Below the pieces are notes generated by a model, which worked only from the letters and a program-made list of their open reading frames with translations, was not told where the DNA came from and did no database searches. DNA of 64,000 bases from the NCBI RefSeq assembly GCF_000381025.1, contig NZ_KB905821.1:285538-349537 (forward strand), given 5' to 3'. Within the stretch, counting starts at the first letter, position 1. Each line of letters opens with the position of its first letter. The position numbers and the translations under genes are program-made. Positions 23,126-30,540 of this stretch are shown here, piece by piece. This DNA comes from Streptomyces sulphureus DSM 40104. Lineage in GTDB: Bacteria; Actinomycetota; Actinomycetes; Streptomycetales; Streptomycetaceae.

Positions 23126-24421
23126 TTGCCCACCACCGCCACATCCGCTGTCGACGATTCACACGACGTGTACTGCGTCATTGCAGCATCGGCGCTACCG
23201 CGTCCACGCGTCGAAAGCATCGCAAGCGGCGCACGCTGGCACCACCACCGCACACACGACGCACTGACCCAGGCCGCAGCCAGCGGCTTACTCGCGGTGT
23301 CCGTCGACGCCGTCGGCACGCGCGCCGAGCCCCTCGACGCCGACCACGCGAGACGGGCCGCCGACCGCCTGACCACCCACGAGCGCGAGGAGATCACCCA
23401 GCGGATCGCGGGCGATTTCCTCCTCCGTGCCACCGCCGCGGAGCGCCTACTGACGCCCTGGCGCAACACCGCCCGCCAACTCCGCACCCCAGACCCCTTT
23501 CAATTCCACGATGCCGGAGCTGCGCGCCAGTGGCTTGCCGGGACAGTCGACGATCTAGCTCGCCTCGTCGAGCAGGGGGAGCGCGACGGCAGGGATGCAT
23601 TTGTGTGGCAGGTAGTGCACGCCTTCTACCCCCACTGGCGCCTCGCCCGCCCCCTCACCCTCGCCCGCCAGGTGCATGAGCGCGCACTCAGAGCCGCCCA
23701 GCGCGACCACGCGCGCATCGGCGAGCAAGAAATCCGCACCACCCTCGCCGCGATCCTCCGCCGACTCGGAGACCATAGGGCGGCATTGACGATGTCTGCG
23801 GCCGCTCGGGAATCCGCACTCCAGGACGGTGACCGACGAGCCCAGGCCCACGCCACCCACCAGCACGGGCACATCCTCCTGGCCTCCGGTGACCCGCGAG
23901 CAGCCTTGTCGTACCTCCACATGGCGCTGACAATGCGCCGCGACCTGTACCAGGACGCCCACGACCACGCACGCCGGCACCGCGGCGCTGGTGCCGATGA
24001 GGTACGCACCTACCGACGTGCCGTCGGCCTCACGCTCACCTCGATCGGTGTCGCAGAGGCCGCCACGGACCCGCCGCACCGGCTGACGACCGCCTGCCGC
24101 CGCCTACGTGACGCCATCGACATCCTCCAAGAGGTCGGCGACGAGCACGACGCTGGTCGTGCTCTCGCCCACCTGGGCGCTGCGACCGCGGCCCGCGGCC
24201 ACGGCCGCAGCGCCCTCCGGCTCTTCGACCGGGCCGAGGAGCTTTTCAGCCGTTCCGGAAGCCGCACATGGTGGGCACGCGCCCGTCTGATGCGCGCCCA
24301 GACCCTCGCCGCCGCGGGACAGCAAGAGGCCGCACAAATCGCGTTCGCCGTGGCGCGCGACGGGATGGGGCCTGACGACGAGGCCGGGCTCGCGGCTGAG
24401 GGTGTCTCGCTCCATCATTAA
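23126..24421 (+). CDS. TPR-repeat protein, copy 2
   Basis: A 431-residue paralogue of the protein at 21429 with the same layout: LPRPRVESIASGAR near the start, EEITQRIAGDFLLRATAAER, then a TPR array (LRRLGDHRAALTMSAAARES, RALAHLGAATAARGHGR). The TTG at 23126 is chosen because GAGGGGGGAA lies four bases upstream and because the paralogue begins at the same place; an ATG at 23075 is a weaker alternative. A TTA codon at 23288 (residue 55) would make translation bldA-dependent, unlike a typical housekeeping gene. The pair arose by tandem duplication including the leader. Confidence 0.68.
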   Translation: MPTTATSAVDDSHDVYCVIAASALPRPRVESIASGARWHHHRTHDALTQAAASGLLAVSVDAVGTRAEPLDADHARRAADRLTTHEREEITQRIAGDFLLRATAAERLLTPWRNTARQLRTPDPFQFHDAGAARQWLAGTVDDLARLVEQGERDGRDAFVWQVVHAFYPHWRLARPLTLARQVHERALRAAQRDHARIGEQEIRTTLAAILRRLGDHRAALTMSAAARESALQDGDRRAQAHATHQHGHILLASGDPRAALSYLHMALTMRRDLYQDAHDHARRHRGAGADEVRTYRRAVGLTLTSIGVAEAATDPPHRLTTACRRLRDAIDILQEVGDEHDAGRALAHLGAATAARGHGRSALRLFDRAEELFSRSGSRTWWARARLMRAQTLAAAGQQEAAQIAFAVARDGMGPDDEAGLAAEGVSLHH

Positions 24422-24492
24422 CTCTTTCGAGTGAACGTGGGCTACGGTAACGGGTTTTGTCATACAAGCCTGCGGTTTCGGGGCAGGCTCAA

Positions 24493-24516
24493 CCGCGGGT
24501 GTTCCCGCGGGAACAC
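24493..24516. promoter_or_regulatory. 18-bp palindrome with alternative hairpin
   Basis: GTGTTCCCGCGGGAACAC at 24499-24516 is a perfect palindrome. Overlapping it, CCGCGGG (24493-24499) and CCCGCGG (24504-24510) form a different 7-bp hairpin with loop TGTT. It lies between TPR gene 2 and the attachment site. It could be a terminator, or a binding site for a dimeric regulator or excision factor. Confidence 0.4.
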
Positions 24517-24585
24517 GCCGCCGCACCTGGGGGGAATCCAGCGGCATTCGACGCCATCGAGTGGAACAGTTTGCCCGATTGATCC

Positions 24586-24674
24586 GCGTTTCCGCAGGTC
24601 AGAGCGGGCGCGTCCGCGGGTTCAAGTCCCGTCATTCACCCTTGATTCGAGGGGCCCGTGACCTGCGGAAACGC
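24586..24674. repeat. 15-bp inverted repeat flanking the tRNA 3' end
   Basis: GCGTTTCCGCAGGTC (24586-24600) and its exact reverse complement GACCTGCGGAAACGC (24660-24674) bracket the tRNA fragment. The right arm overlaps the terminator stem-loop at 24648-24691. This symmetrical arrangement could be arm-type recombinase binding sites or a relic of the recombination that created the junction. Confidence 0.5.
24616..24640 (+). other. attR: tRNA 3'-end fragment: probable right attachment site (attR)
   Basis: GCGGG-TTCAAGT-CCCGT (24616-24632) is a complete T arm with the invariant TTCAA loop. CATTCAC (24633-24639) is then the 3' acceptor strand and C24640 the discriminator base. No matching 5' half (it would need GTGAATG) occurs upstream, so the gene is not intact. 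Integrative elements that use tRNA 3' ends leave such a fragment at the distal end, followed by the native tRNA terminator, and that is seen here. The element would lie to the left, with the rebuilt tRNA outside the window. A C at position 73 with GTG..CAC pairing would suit tRNA-His, but identity is uncertain. Confidence 0.62.
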
Positions 24675-24691
24675 AAGTCACGGGCCCCTCG
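24648..24691 (+). terminator. Strong hairpin terminator behind the tRNA fragment
   Basis: CGAGGGGCCCGTGAC (24648-24662) pairs perfectly with GTCACGGGCCCCTCG (24677-24691) around a 14-base loop. It begins seven bases after the tRNA 3' end and is probably the native terminator of the target tRNA gene. Confidence 0.75.
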
Positions 24692-24736
24692 CTCTGTGCG
24701 GTGGCCAAACGCCGCCAGGCTTGAGGCGACGCCACG

Positions 24737-24872
24737 GACGCGAGGACGTTCGAGAAGCTCGTCGACGCCCACCGTCGGCAGTGGCCGAGCACTCGCTCCG
24801 GCCATCGTGTCAGTCACCATCGGAAGCCTCACCGCCGACGACGTCCAGGACTGGGTGCGCGGTCAAGACCGA
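24737..24872 (+). pseudogene. Decayed integrase-like fragment
   Basis: One frame reads DARTFEKLVDAHRRQWPSTR, and after a shift the second reads VTIGSLTADDVQDWVRGQD. Together they resemble the core-binding region of tyrosine integrases, which typically ends with a 'L..L...DVQ.WV' helix. No catalytic R-H-R-Y part is found. It lies just outside the putative attR, so it could be the remnant of an earlier element in the same tRNA gene. The rest of the stretch to 25241 shows no gene I can support. Confidence 0.35.
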
Positions 24873-25241
24873 AGGCGTCCGCGCACCCCTGGCGCTCCCC
24901 TGCTCTTTCCACGGGTCTTCACAATCCGACGGGAGGCCGGGGCGTGCCCGTCACCAACCTGCGCCGCCGGGTGCGCGTCCGGCTACCCGGCGCCTTCGGA
25001 GCGCCCGGCGGGGCTTCCGGGAAGAGTGGCACGCGCAGGGGTGGAGACCGCGCGGGCCGCTTCGTCGGTCCGCGTCCGCAAAGCACCGGCAGTGGGGCCA
25101 CCGCCCGAAAGAGTCCGCGGCAGAGGTGGCGCCGGCGTCCTCGGCCCGTTGATGGCCGAGTCATCCCTTGTTGGCGCGTCAGGAACCGGTGTTGGATCCC
25201 CGGCACGTGTGCGCGATTCCCGCGGAGTGCCGGAGGTCACC

Positions 25242-26675
25242 GTGCGTCGTACGTTCCGCCCTGCTCTGGTCGCCCTCTTCCTCGCCGCGCTGTTGGGCGG
25301 CGGCCTGTCCCCCGCCGCCCGGGCGGCCGAGGACGTGCCCGGGACCGTTCCGCCCCCGCTCACCGACGACCGCGGGCGCATCCTCACCCTTCGTGGCTGG
25401 AACGTCGAGGACAAGACCCACCGCGGGGACGACGCGCTCAGCGCCATCACCGAACGGCACTTCCGGGATCTGCACGCGCGGGGCTTCAACTTCGCGCGTC
25501 TGCTGGTGTTCTGGGACGACCTGGAACCGCGCCGTGGTCAGTACAGCCACGGATACCTGGACCGCATCGAGCAGATCCTCGACTGGGCGCGGAGCCATGG
25601 CATCCACGTCGTACTCGACGCCCATCAGGACGTCTTCGGGCCCGCGTTCGGGCATCGCGGCGTCCCGGAGTGGGCGACCAGGACCGACGGCCTGCCCTTC
25701 ACCCCGCATCCGGACGACTGGTTCTCCGAATACTTCGAGCCGGCGGTGCAGCGGGCCTTCACCCACCTCTACGAGGACGAGGACCTGCGCGCCGCCCAGG
25801 CGCGCATGTGGCGGCTGCTGGCCGGACGCTTCGGCAACCACCCCGCCCTCCTCGGCTACGACCTGATCAACGAGCCGATGGGTGAACTGCGCGAGGGCGA
25901 GGACCTGGTGACCGCCGCCGACCGCATCGAGGCCGAGCAGCTCACCCCCATGTACCGGCGACTCGCCCGCGCCGTGCGCTCCCAGGACCGTGCGCACTGG
26001 CTCTTCATCGAGCCGACCCCGATCGTGGGCGAAGGCGTACCGACGGGGCTCGGCGGCATCGGCGACCCCAAGGCCGTCTACTCCCCGCACTTCTACGACA
26101 CCGCGATGGAGGCGGGCGCCGACTACGACCCGTCGGCCGGCTGGATCGAGGCGTACGAGGCCGCCGTCACCGCCTATCCGGCCAGGTGGCGGATGCCGGT
26201 CGTGGTGGGCGAGTGGGGCCCGCCGAACAGCTCGCTGCCCCACATGGCCCGCTTCTACGACGACGCCCTGGCCTCCCTCGCCCGGTACAGCTCCGGCTGG
26301 GCGGGTTACGTCTGGTGCTACGACGGCGGTTACTGCGCCTTGGACGCCGACGGACGCTTCCGTACGAACAAGGGGAAGACCGCGACCCCGTACGCGTCCG
26401 CCGTCGCCGGCACCGTACGCGACGACCGCTGGGCCCCCGCGACCGCCCGCTACCGCCTCGCCTACCGGGCCCAACTCTCCGAGCCCACCAAGGTGTCGTT
26501 GCCCCCCGGCCCGCGCGGCTGGCGCATCAGGGTCTCCGGCCACGGGGCGTGGGCGAGCGCGACCTCCGTACCGCCGGGACGTTCGGCAGTGGTGCGCGTA
26601 CGGGCGCCGCAGGGGGCCGAGGTGCGGCTGACCGCCGTACCCGCCACCAACGCCCCGGGGAGCGGCCGCAGTTGA
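25242..26675 (+). CDS. Secreted endoglycosylceramidase-like GH5 glycosidase
   Basis: A 477-residue exported protein. GTG 25242 (GGAGGT four bases upstream) opens a signal peptide: RRTFRP, then ALVALFLAALLGGGL, cleaved near ARAA. The GH5 barrel follows (LRGWNVEDKTHRGDD, HGIHVVLDAHQDVFG, FGNHPALLGYDLINEP). The acid/base Glu is in LINEPMGEL and the nucleophile Glu in VVVGEWGPP. The residues around NVEDK, HQD and the long insertions fit endoglycosylceramidases, which release ceramide from glycolipids, rather than cellulases. A C-terminal beta domain begins near residue 395. It sits alone between the attachment site and the biosynthetic cluster and is probably a core chromosomal gene. Another GH5 specificity cannot be excluded. 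Confidence 0.8.
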   Translation: MRRTFRPALVALFLAALLGGGLSPAARAAEDVPGTVPPPLTDDRGRILTLRGWNVEDKTHRGDDALSAITERHFRDLHARGFNFARLLVFWDDLEPRRGQYSHGYLDRIEQILDWARSHGIHVVLDAHQDVFGPAFGHRGVPEWATRTDGLPFTPHPDDWFSEYFEPAVQRAFTHLYEDEDLRAAQARMWRLLAGRFGNHPALLGYDLINEPMGELREGEDLVTAADRIEAEQLTPMYRRLARAVRSQDRAHWLFIEPTPIVGEGVPTGLGGIGDPKAVYSPHFYDTAMEAGADYDPSAGWIEAYEAAVTAYPARWRMPVVVGEWGPPNSSLPHMARFYDDALASLARYSSGWAGYVWCYDGGYCALDADGRFRTNKGKTATPYASAVAGTVRDDRWAPATARYRLAYRAQLSEPTKVSLPPGPRGWRIRVSGHGAWASATSVPPGRSAVVRVRAPQGAEVRLTAVPATNAPGSGRS

Positions 26676-26793
26676 CGCCAGGCGGGAAACCGCATGCCGT
26701 GACGGATCTTCTCACCTGCCGATGGACGCGCGTACGGTGTGGCCCCGGCGCGACGCCCGCGCCCGACTGCACCGAGCACGCGAAGGAGCAGGT

Positions 26794-27060
26794 CATGTCG
26801 CAGGAGTCCTGCCGTCCACACCCACGGCCACCACGTGTCCGTGCTGCGGTCGCCCACCTGACGCACCGCCGCCAACTCGGCTGCCTGCCTGCTGGATTGA
26901 CTCGCACCGCACAGGCAGACCCCGGTCTCGGCACCGTCACGGCGGACCTGGCGGCCCTGGTCCCCGACGGCTCGGTGGCCGGCCTGGAGCACGCACCCGG
27001 CGTCCTGGAGCGGGCGAGCTCGGTCGCGGAGGAACACGGCCGGGTCCGTTCACGTTCACC
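26794..27060 (+). pseudogene. Broken SAM-dependent methyltransferase (UbiE-like) remnant
   Basis: From 26817 one frame reads HTHGHHVSVLRSPT, stop (26859), RTAANSAACLLD, stop (26898). About 10 codons later another frame reads GTVTADLAALVPDGSVAGLE, then HAPGVLERASSVAEEHG. This matches the N-terminus of a Streptomyces methyltransferase family (SVLRS...RTAxNSAAYLL...GTVTADLA), with two in-frame stops, one frameshift and loss of the motif I region and the C-terminal half. The rest of 26676-27659 contains no supportable gene. Confidence 0.65.
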
Positions 27061-27496
27061 GTTGTCACCTCGAATGCGGCACGCTCGCCACGGACGAACC
27101 GGCTCGTCGCTCTCCACAGGGCAGTCGGCAACGCCCCAGCACAGCCCGCACGACAGCCCTCGCAGCCGGTGAGAACGTTTGCTTATCACCCGCGCGATGT
27201 GGAAAATCTGTGGAAAGTCTGTGCGACAAGAGTGCCGAGTATGCCCGGAACCAGAGGAGCACGCAGAGCCATGAGCCATTCCGCGCCCCGTCCGGGGACA
27301 TGGTGGAAAGTCAGCGGCGAGACGCGAGCGCACGCCCTCGGGCGCCGTGACGTGACGGCTCGGATGCCCGCGCCCGACGCACGGGCAAGTCGCCCGGAGA
27401 GTCACCCGGCCCGCTGAGGTTTTCCCGCGCGCCGGCAGCATCCCGCCACTTCGCTGATCACAGCGCTCTGCCTGCGGTTGTCGGCCTGCCCTTCCC

Positions 27497-27518
27497 GCTC
27501 CGGCCGTCCGGCCGGAGC
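27497..27518. terminator. GC-rich hairpin upstream of the SARP gene
   Basis: GCTCCGGCCG (27497-27506) and CGGCCGGAGC (27509-27518) form a perfect 10-bp inverted repeat separated by TC. It stands 140 bases ahead of the SARP start. It may be a terminator insulating the cluster or a regulator-binding palindrome. Confidence 0.4.
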
Positions 27519-27659
27519 GTTCGTGGTCACACGTGCGGGGCCGACGGCCCGCGGGAGGACTCGTGCCGGGACAGCGCACAACGGCAGCGCGGGTGTACGC
27601 ACGCCATCGGCCGTTCAGCACCGAACGGTCCGTACGTTTCACGAGTCACGGGGGTATCA

Positions 27660-28442
27660 GTGAAGATCGATCTGCTCGGGCCGTTAGCGCTCGCCCAGGA
27701 CGGTGTCTCCTATCTGCCGACGGCGAAGAAGACCCGCAAGGTCCTGGCACTCCTGCTCCTGCAACTCGGTCAGGCCGTCAGCGTGGACTCGCTCTTGGAG
27801 GAGCTGTGGGCGGGCGATCCGCCCACAAGCGCCCTGACGACCGTCCAGACGTACGTCCTGCAGCTTCGGACGGCACTGACCCGCGCGCTCGGCATCCCAC
27901 GCGCCGAGGTGGCCGCGCACCACCTCGTGACGGAACCCGGCGGGTACCGCTTCGAGCTCGGCTCCGCCGATCTGGACCTCGTCCGCTTCCGGGCGAAGGC
28001 CGAGCAGGCGCGGCTGGCATACACGTCCGGCGCTCTGCAGCGCGCGGCGCCGCAGTTCCACGAGGCGCTGAAGCTCTGGAAAGGGGCCGCACTGTCGAAT
28101 GTGCCGACAGGTCCGCTGCTCTCGGTGCACAAAAAGCGGCTGGAGGAGGAGCGGCTGAGCATGCTGGAGCAGCGTGTGGCCACCGACCTCTGGCTGGGCC
28201 ACCACCGCAACGTGCTGGGCGAGTTGACGGCACTGGTCGAACAGCACCCGACGAACGAGACGCTGCACGGGCTGTTCATGATCGCCCTGTACCGGTCCGG
28301 GCGCCGCGCACAGGCGTTGGAGGTCTTCCACCAGCTACGCACGTACCTGGTCTCGACGTTGGGCCTCGAACCGTCGTCGAAGATCCACGAGTTGCAGCGG
28401 GCGGTGTTGTCCTCGGATTCCCGGCTCGACCCCCCACGGTGA
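27660..28442 (+). CDS. SARP-family cluster activator
   Basis: A 260-residue protein of the usual short-SARP length. Residues about 1-95 are the OmpR-like winged-helix DNA-binding domain (KIDLLGPLAL, KTRKVLALLLLQLGQAVSVD, VQTYVLQLRTALTRALG). Residues 100-255 are the bacterial transcriptional activator domain (LVRFRAKAEQARLAYTSGAL, HGLFMIALYRSGRRAQALEV). The GTG start at 27660 follows GGGGGT. Residue 9 is encoded by TTA (27684), so translation should depend on the bldA tRNA and be delayed to development. It marks the left side of the biosynthetic cluster and is its likely positive regulator. Confidence 0.88.
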   Translation: MKIDLLGPLALAQDGVSYLPTAKKTRKVLALLLLQLGQAVSVDSLLEELWAGDPPTSALTTVQTYVLQLRTALTRALGIPRAEVAAHHLVTEPGGYRFELGSADLDLVRFRAKAEQARLAYTSGALQRAAPQFHEALKLWKGAALSNVPTGPLLSVHKKRLEEERLSMLEQRVATDLWLGHHRNVLGELTALVEQHPTNETLHGLFMIALYRSGRRAQALEVFHQLRTYLVSTLGLEPSSKIHELQRAVLSSDSRLDPPR

Positions 28443-28466
28443 ACACGTCCGACCGACCCGGGGAGG

Positions 28467-29093
28467 TCACGCGCGGGGCCGCGGCAACGACATGGAGACG
28501 AGCGAACTCAGCCCGGCCACGAAGTCGTCGGGGTCCCAGCGGCTGATGAGCGCGACCTGCACGAAGTAGCCCTGCATCATCGCCACGAAGACGCGCGCCA
28601 CGTTCTCGGCGTCGGCCTCCGGGCACACCCAGCCGTGCGCCTGATAGCGGCGGACGAGCAGGACCCACTCCTCGCACATCCGCTGGTACCCCTCGTTGAG
28701 CGTGTCCGCGAACTTCTGGTTGCGCAGGGACTCGCTCCAGACCTGGATCAGTAGCTGCGGGAGACCGGGGGACTCGTCCCACACCTCCCCGATCGTCTCC
28801 CGCATGCGCTGGAACACCGAAGCCACGACCGTGTCCGGCGGCGGTGGCGGGTCGGCGTCGGCGACCGCGACGTAGGACTGCCGCACGGACTCCAGCACCT
28901 CCCCGACAATGACGGCGACGATCTCGTCCTTCCCCCGGAAGTAGCGGTAGACGGCGCCTGCCGAGAGCCCGACCTCGGCGAGAACGTCCTGCATCGAGGT
29001 CGCGTGGAAGCCGTTCCGGGTGAAGCAGCGCCGCGCCCCGACGAGGATCTGACGGCGGCGGGCGTCTAGATGTTCCTGCGATACACGAGCCAT
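28467..29093 (-). CDS. TetR-family repressor
   Basis: A 208-residue protein. The N-terminal HTH is typical (RRQILVGARRCFTRNGFHAT, AEVGLSAGAVYRYFRGKDEI), and the C-terminal ligand domain is helical (RMRETIGEVWDESPGLPQLL). It is transcribed away from the membrane protein gene at 29193 with a 99-base gap, which contains the palindrome ACGAACATTCGT. It probably represses itself and that membrane gene in answer to the cluster product or an intermediate. Confidence 0.85.
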   Translation of the reverse strand: MARVSQEHLDARRRQILVGARRCFTRNGFHATSMQDVLAEVGLSAGAVYRYFRGKDEIVAVIVGEVLESVRQSYVAVADADPPPPPDTVVASVFQRMRETIGEVWDESPGLPQLLIQVWSESLRNQKFADTLNEGYQRMCEEWVLLVRRYQAHGWVCPEADAENVARVFVAMMQGYFVQVALISRWDPDDFVAGLSSLVSMSLPRPRA

Positions 29094-29107
29094 GACCCCA
29101 ATGTAAA

Positions 29108-29119
29108 ACGAACATTCGT
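29108..29119. promoter_or_regulatory. Putative TetR operator in the divergent promoter
   Basis: ACGAA-CA-TTCGT is an inverted repeat just 15 bases from the TetR start codon. A second AAAACGAAC half-site recurs around 29160, close to the SD of the membrane gene. Spacing fits control of both divergent genes by the TetR protein at 28467. Confidence 0.5.
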
Positions 29120-29192
29120 CCTTGCCGAACAGGAGGAGCTGCGCAACGATGAGACGCGAAAAACGAACGATCTTTCTTTAAAGGGAGTCACG

Positions 29193-30212
29193 ATGTCCAC
29201 GCACCCCACCGCCCGCGCCCCGCTCACACCGGGTCGCGCCCTGGTCGCGATCCTCGGCCTCGTGCCGGTGATTCTCAGCGTCGCGCTCTGGGCGTTCGTC
29301 TGGCCCTCGGCCGCTTCGGCCTCACGCGAGGTTCCGATCGGTGTGGCCGGGCCCGCCGCCGCCACCGCCCCGATCGAGAAGAACCTCAGCCAGTCCGGCG
29401 ACGCCTTCGAGGTGCACAGCTACCAAGACGAGGCCGCCGCGCGAGAGGCCATCAAGGAACGCGACATCTATCTGGCCGTCGTGGTCACCCCGAAAGGCCC
29501 CAAGGGCCTGACGGCGAGCGCCGCGAGCCCTGTGACCACCCAGTCGCTGAAGGCCATGTTCGACAAGCAGCATCCCGAAAAGGCCGGGCTGCCGATGACG
29601 GACGTGGTCGCGGCGCCCGAGGGCGACTCACGGGGAGCGGGCTTCGGCATCAGCACCCTGCCCATCACCATCGCCGGAGTGGCCGCCGGTGTTCTGACCT
29701 TCACCTTCGGGCTGCGGGGAGTCCGTGCGTCGGTCGCGCTGCTGGGCGCCTCCGCGATGACCGGGCTCGTCGGCAACCTCATCATGCACAACTGGATCGG
29801 CGTGCTGAGCGGCGGCTGGTGGGCCGAGGCGGGAGCCCTCGCGCTGATGGCCCTCTCGATCAGCTCCGTCGTGGCCGGACTCGCCAGGCTGGTCGGACCG
29901 GCCGGACTCGGTCTCGGAGCCGCACTGGCCATCCTCGGCAACCCCTTCTCCGGAGCCACCTCCGCCCCCGAGATGCTGCCTGCACCCATGGGGGCCATCG
30001 GACAGTGGCTGCAACCGGGCGCGGGCTCCTCGCTGCTGAGGTCGGTCTCGTTCTTCGACGGCAACGCCGCGGGCGGCCCCGTCCTGGTGCTCTCCCTGTG
30101 GGCAGCGGCAGGTCTGGCACTGGTCGCCCTCGCCGGACTGCGCCACCGGGGGGCGAGCAGCGGGCACGACGTCGCGGACCCGGAAGAGCGCACTGCCGCG
30201 CCGGTGGGCTGA
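29193..30212 (+). CDS. Membrane protein resembling ABC-2 type permeases
   Basis: A 339-residue protein with ATG 29193, chosen for the GGGAG seven bases upstream. A first membrane segment (LVAILGLVPVILSVALWAFV) is followed by an extracytoplasmic domain of about 110 residues (APIEKNLSQSGDAFEVHSYQ) and then five or six hydrophobic segments to the end (TIAGVAAGVLTFTFGL, GLGAALAILGNPFSG). This topology resembles ABC-2/YhgE-type export proteins without a fused ATPase. The divergent TetR gene suggests drug-induced expression. It could assist export or self-protection. Confidence 0.6.
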   Translation: MSTHPTARAPLTPGRALVAILGLVPVILSVALWAFVWPSAASASREVPIGVAGPAAATAPIEKNLSQSGDAFEVHSYQDEAAAREAIKERDIYLAVVVTPKGPKGLTASAASPVTTQSLKAMFDKQHPEKAGLPMTDVVAAPEGDSRGAGFGISTLPITIAGVAAGVLTFTFGLRGVRASVALLGASAMTGLVGNLIMHNWIGVLSGGWWAEAGALALMALSISSVVAGLARLVGPAGLGLGAALAILGNPFSGATSAPEMLPAPMGAIGQWLQPGAGSSLLRSVSFFDGNAAGGPVLVLSLWAAAGLALVALAGLRHRGASSGHDVADPEERTAAPVG

Positions 30213-30540
30213 AAAAGGGCCGCCGCGAGCGAGCGCACAACTCCGAAGGCACGTAACCCTGTTGCGGGCTACGGAAACGGTATGGGGAGGGGAAGCTTCC
30301 GTCCGTGCACGCAGGAGGGTGCTTTCGTCTGCGTGCCGGGGACGACGCCACTCGTCGCCGCCCGGCGGACGGCGGACCACCTGACTGCTGTGGACAGCCG
30401 CGGGTCACGGCCTCCGCCTCCTGCGAATGTACGGCGGGGGCACTCGCGGATGTATCGGAAGGCGCTGTGCGGGGCGCGGGGGTTGCCTCCCCGTACCTCG
30501 CGCCCCGCACCCCTCCCCCTCCCGGCGGCCTACGCCCCGC
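30213..30540. other. Convergent intergenic region with a 12-bp terminator hairpin
   Basis: No gene is supportable in this 328-base gap between convergent genes. It holds GTGCGGGGCGCG (30467-30478) pairing perfectly with CGCGCCCCGCAC (30499-30510) across a 20-base loop, which is probably a bidirectional terminator. Confidence 0.6.

Noticed and set aside
21039..23162. A 707-codon open frame on the minus strand over TPR gene 1
   Set aside because: The + strand protein has a conserved paralogue and leader, so the antisense frame is a shadow.
23075..24421. ATG at 23075 as start of TPR copy 2
   Set aside because: It lies within the leader hairpin and lacks an SD, whereas TTG 23126 has a strong SD and aligns with the paralogue's start.
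24580..24642. An intact tRNA gene
   Set aside because: Only the T arm and 3' acceptor strand are present; no matching 5' strand, D arm or anticodon arm could be folded upstream.
24561..25241. A longer N-terminus for the GH5 enzyme starting near the tRNA fragment
   Set aside because: It would run through the tRNA fragment and terminator. The signal peptide and ribosome site place the start at 25242.
26722..27417. Intact genes between the GH5 enzyme and the SARP
   Set aside because: The only similarity seen is to a broken methyltransferase split over frames; the remaining frames have no ribosome sites or motifs.
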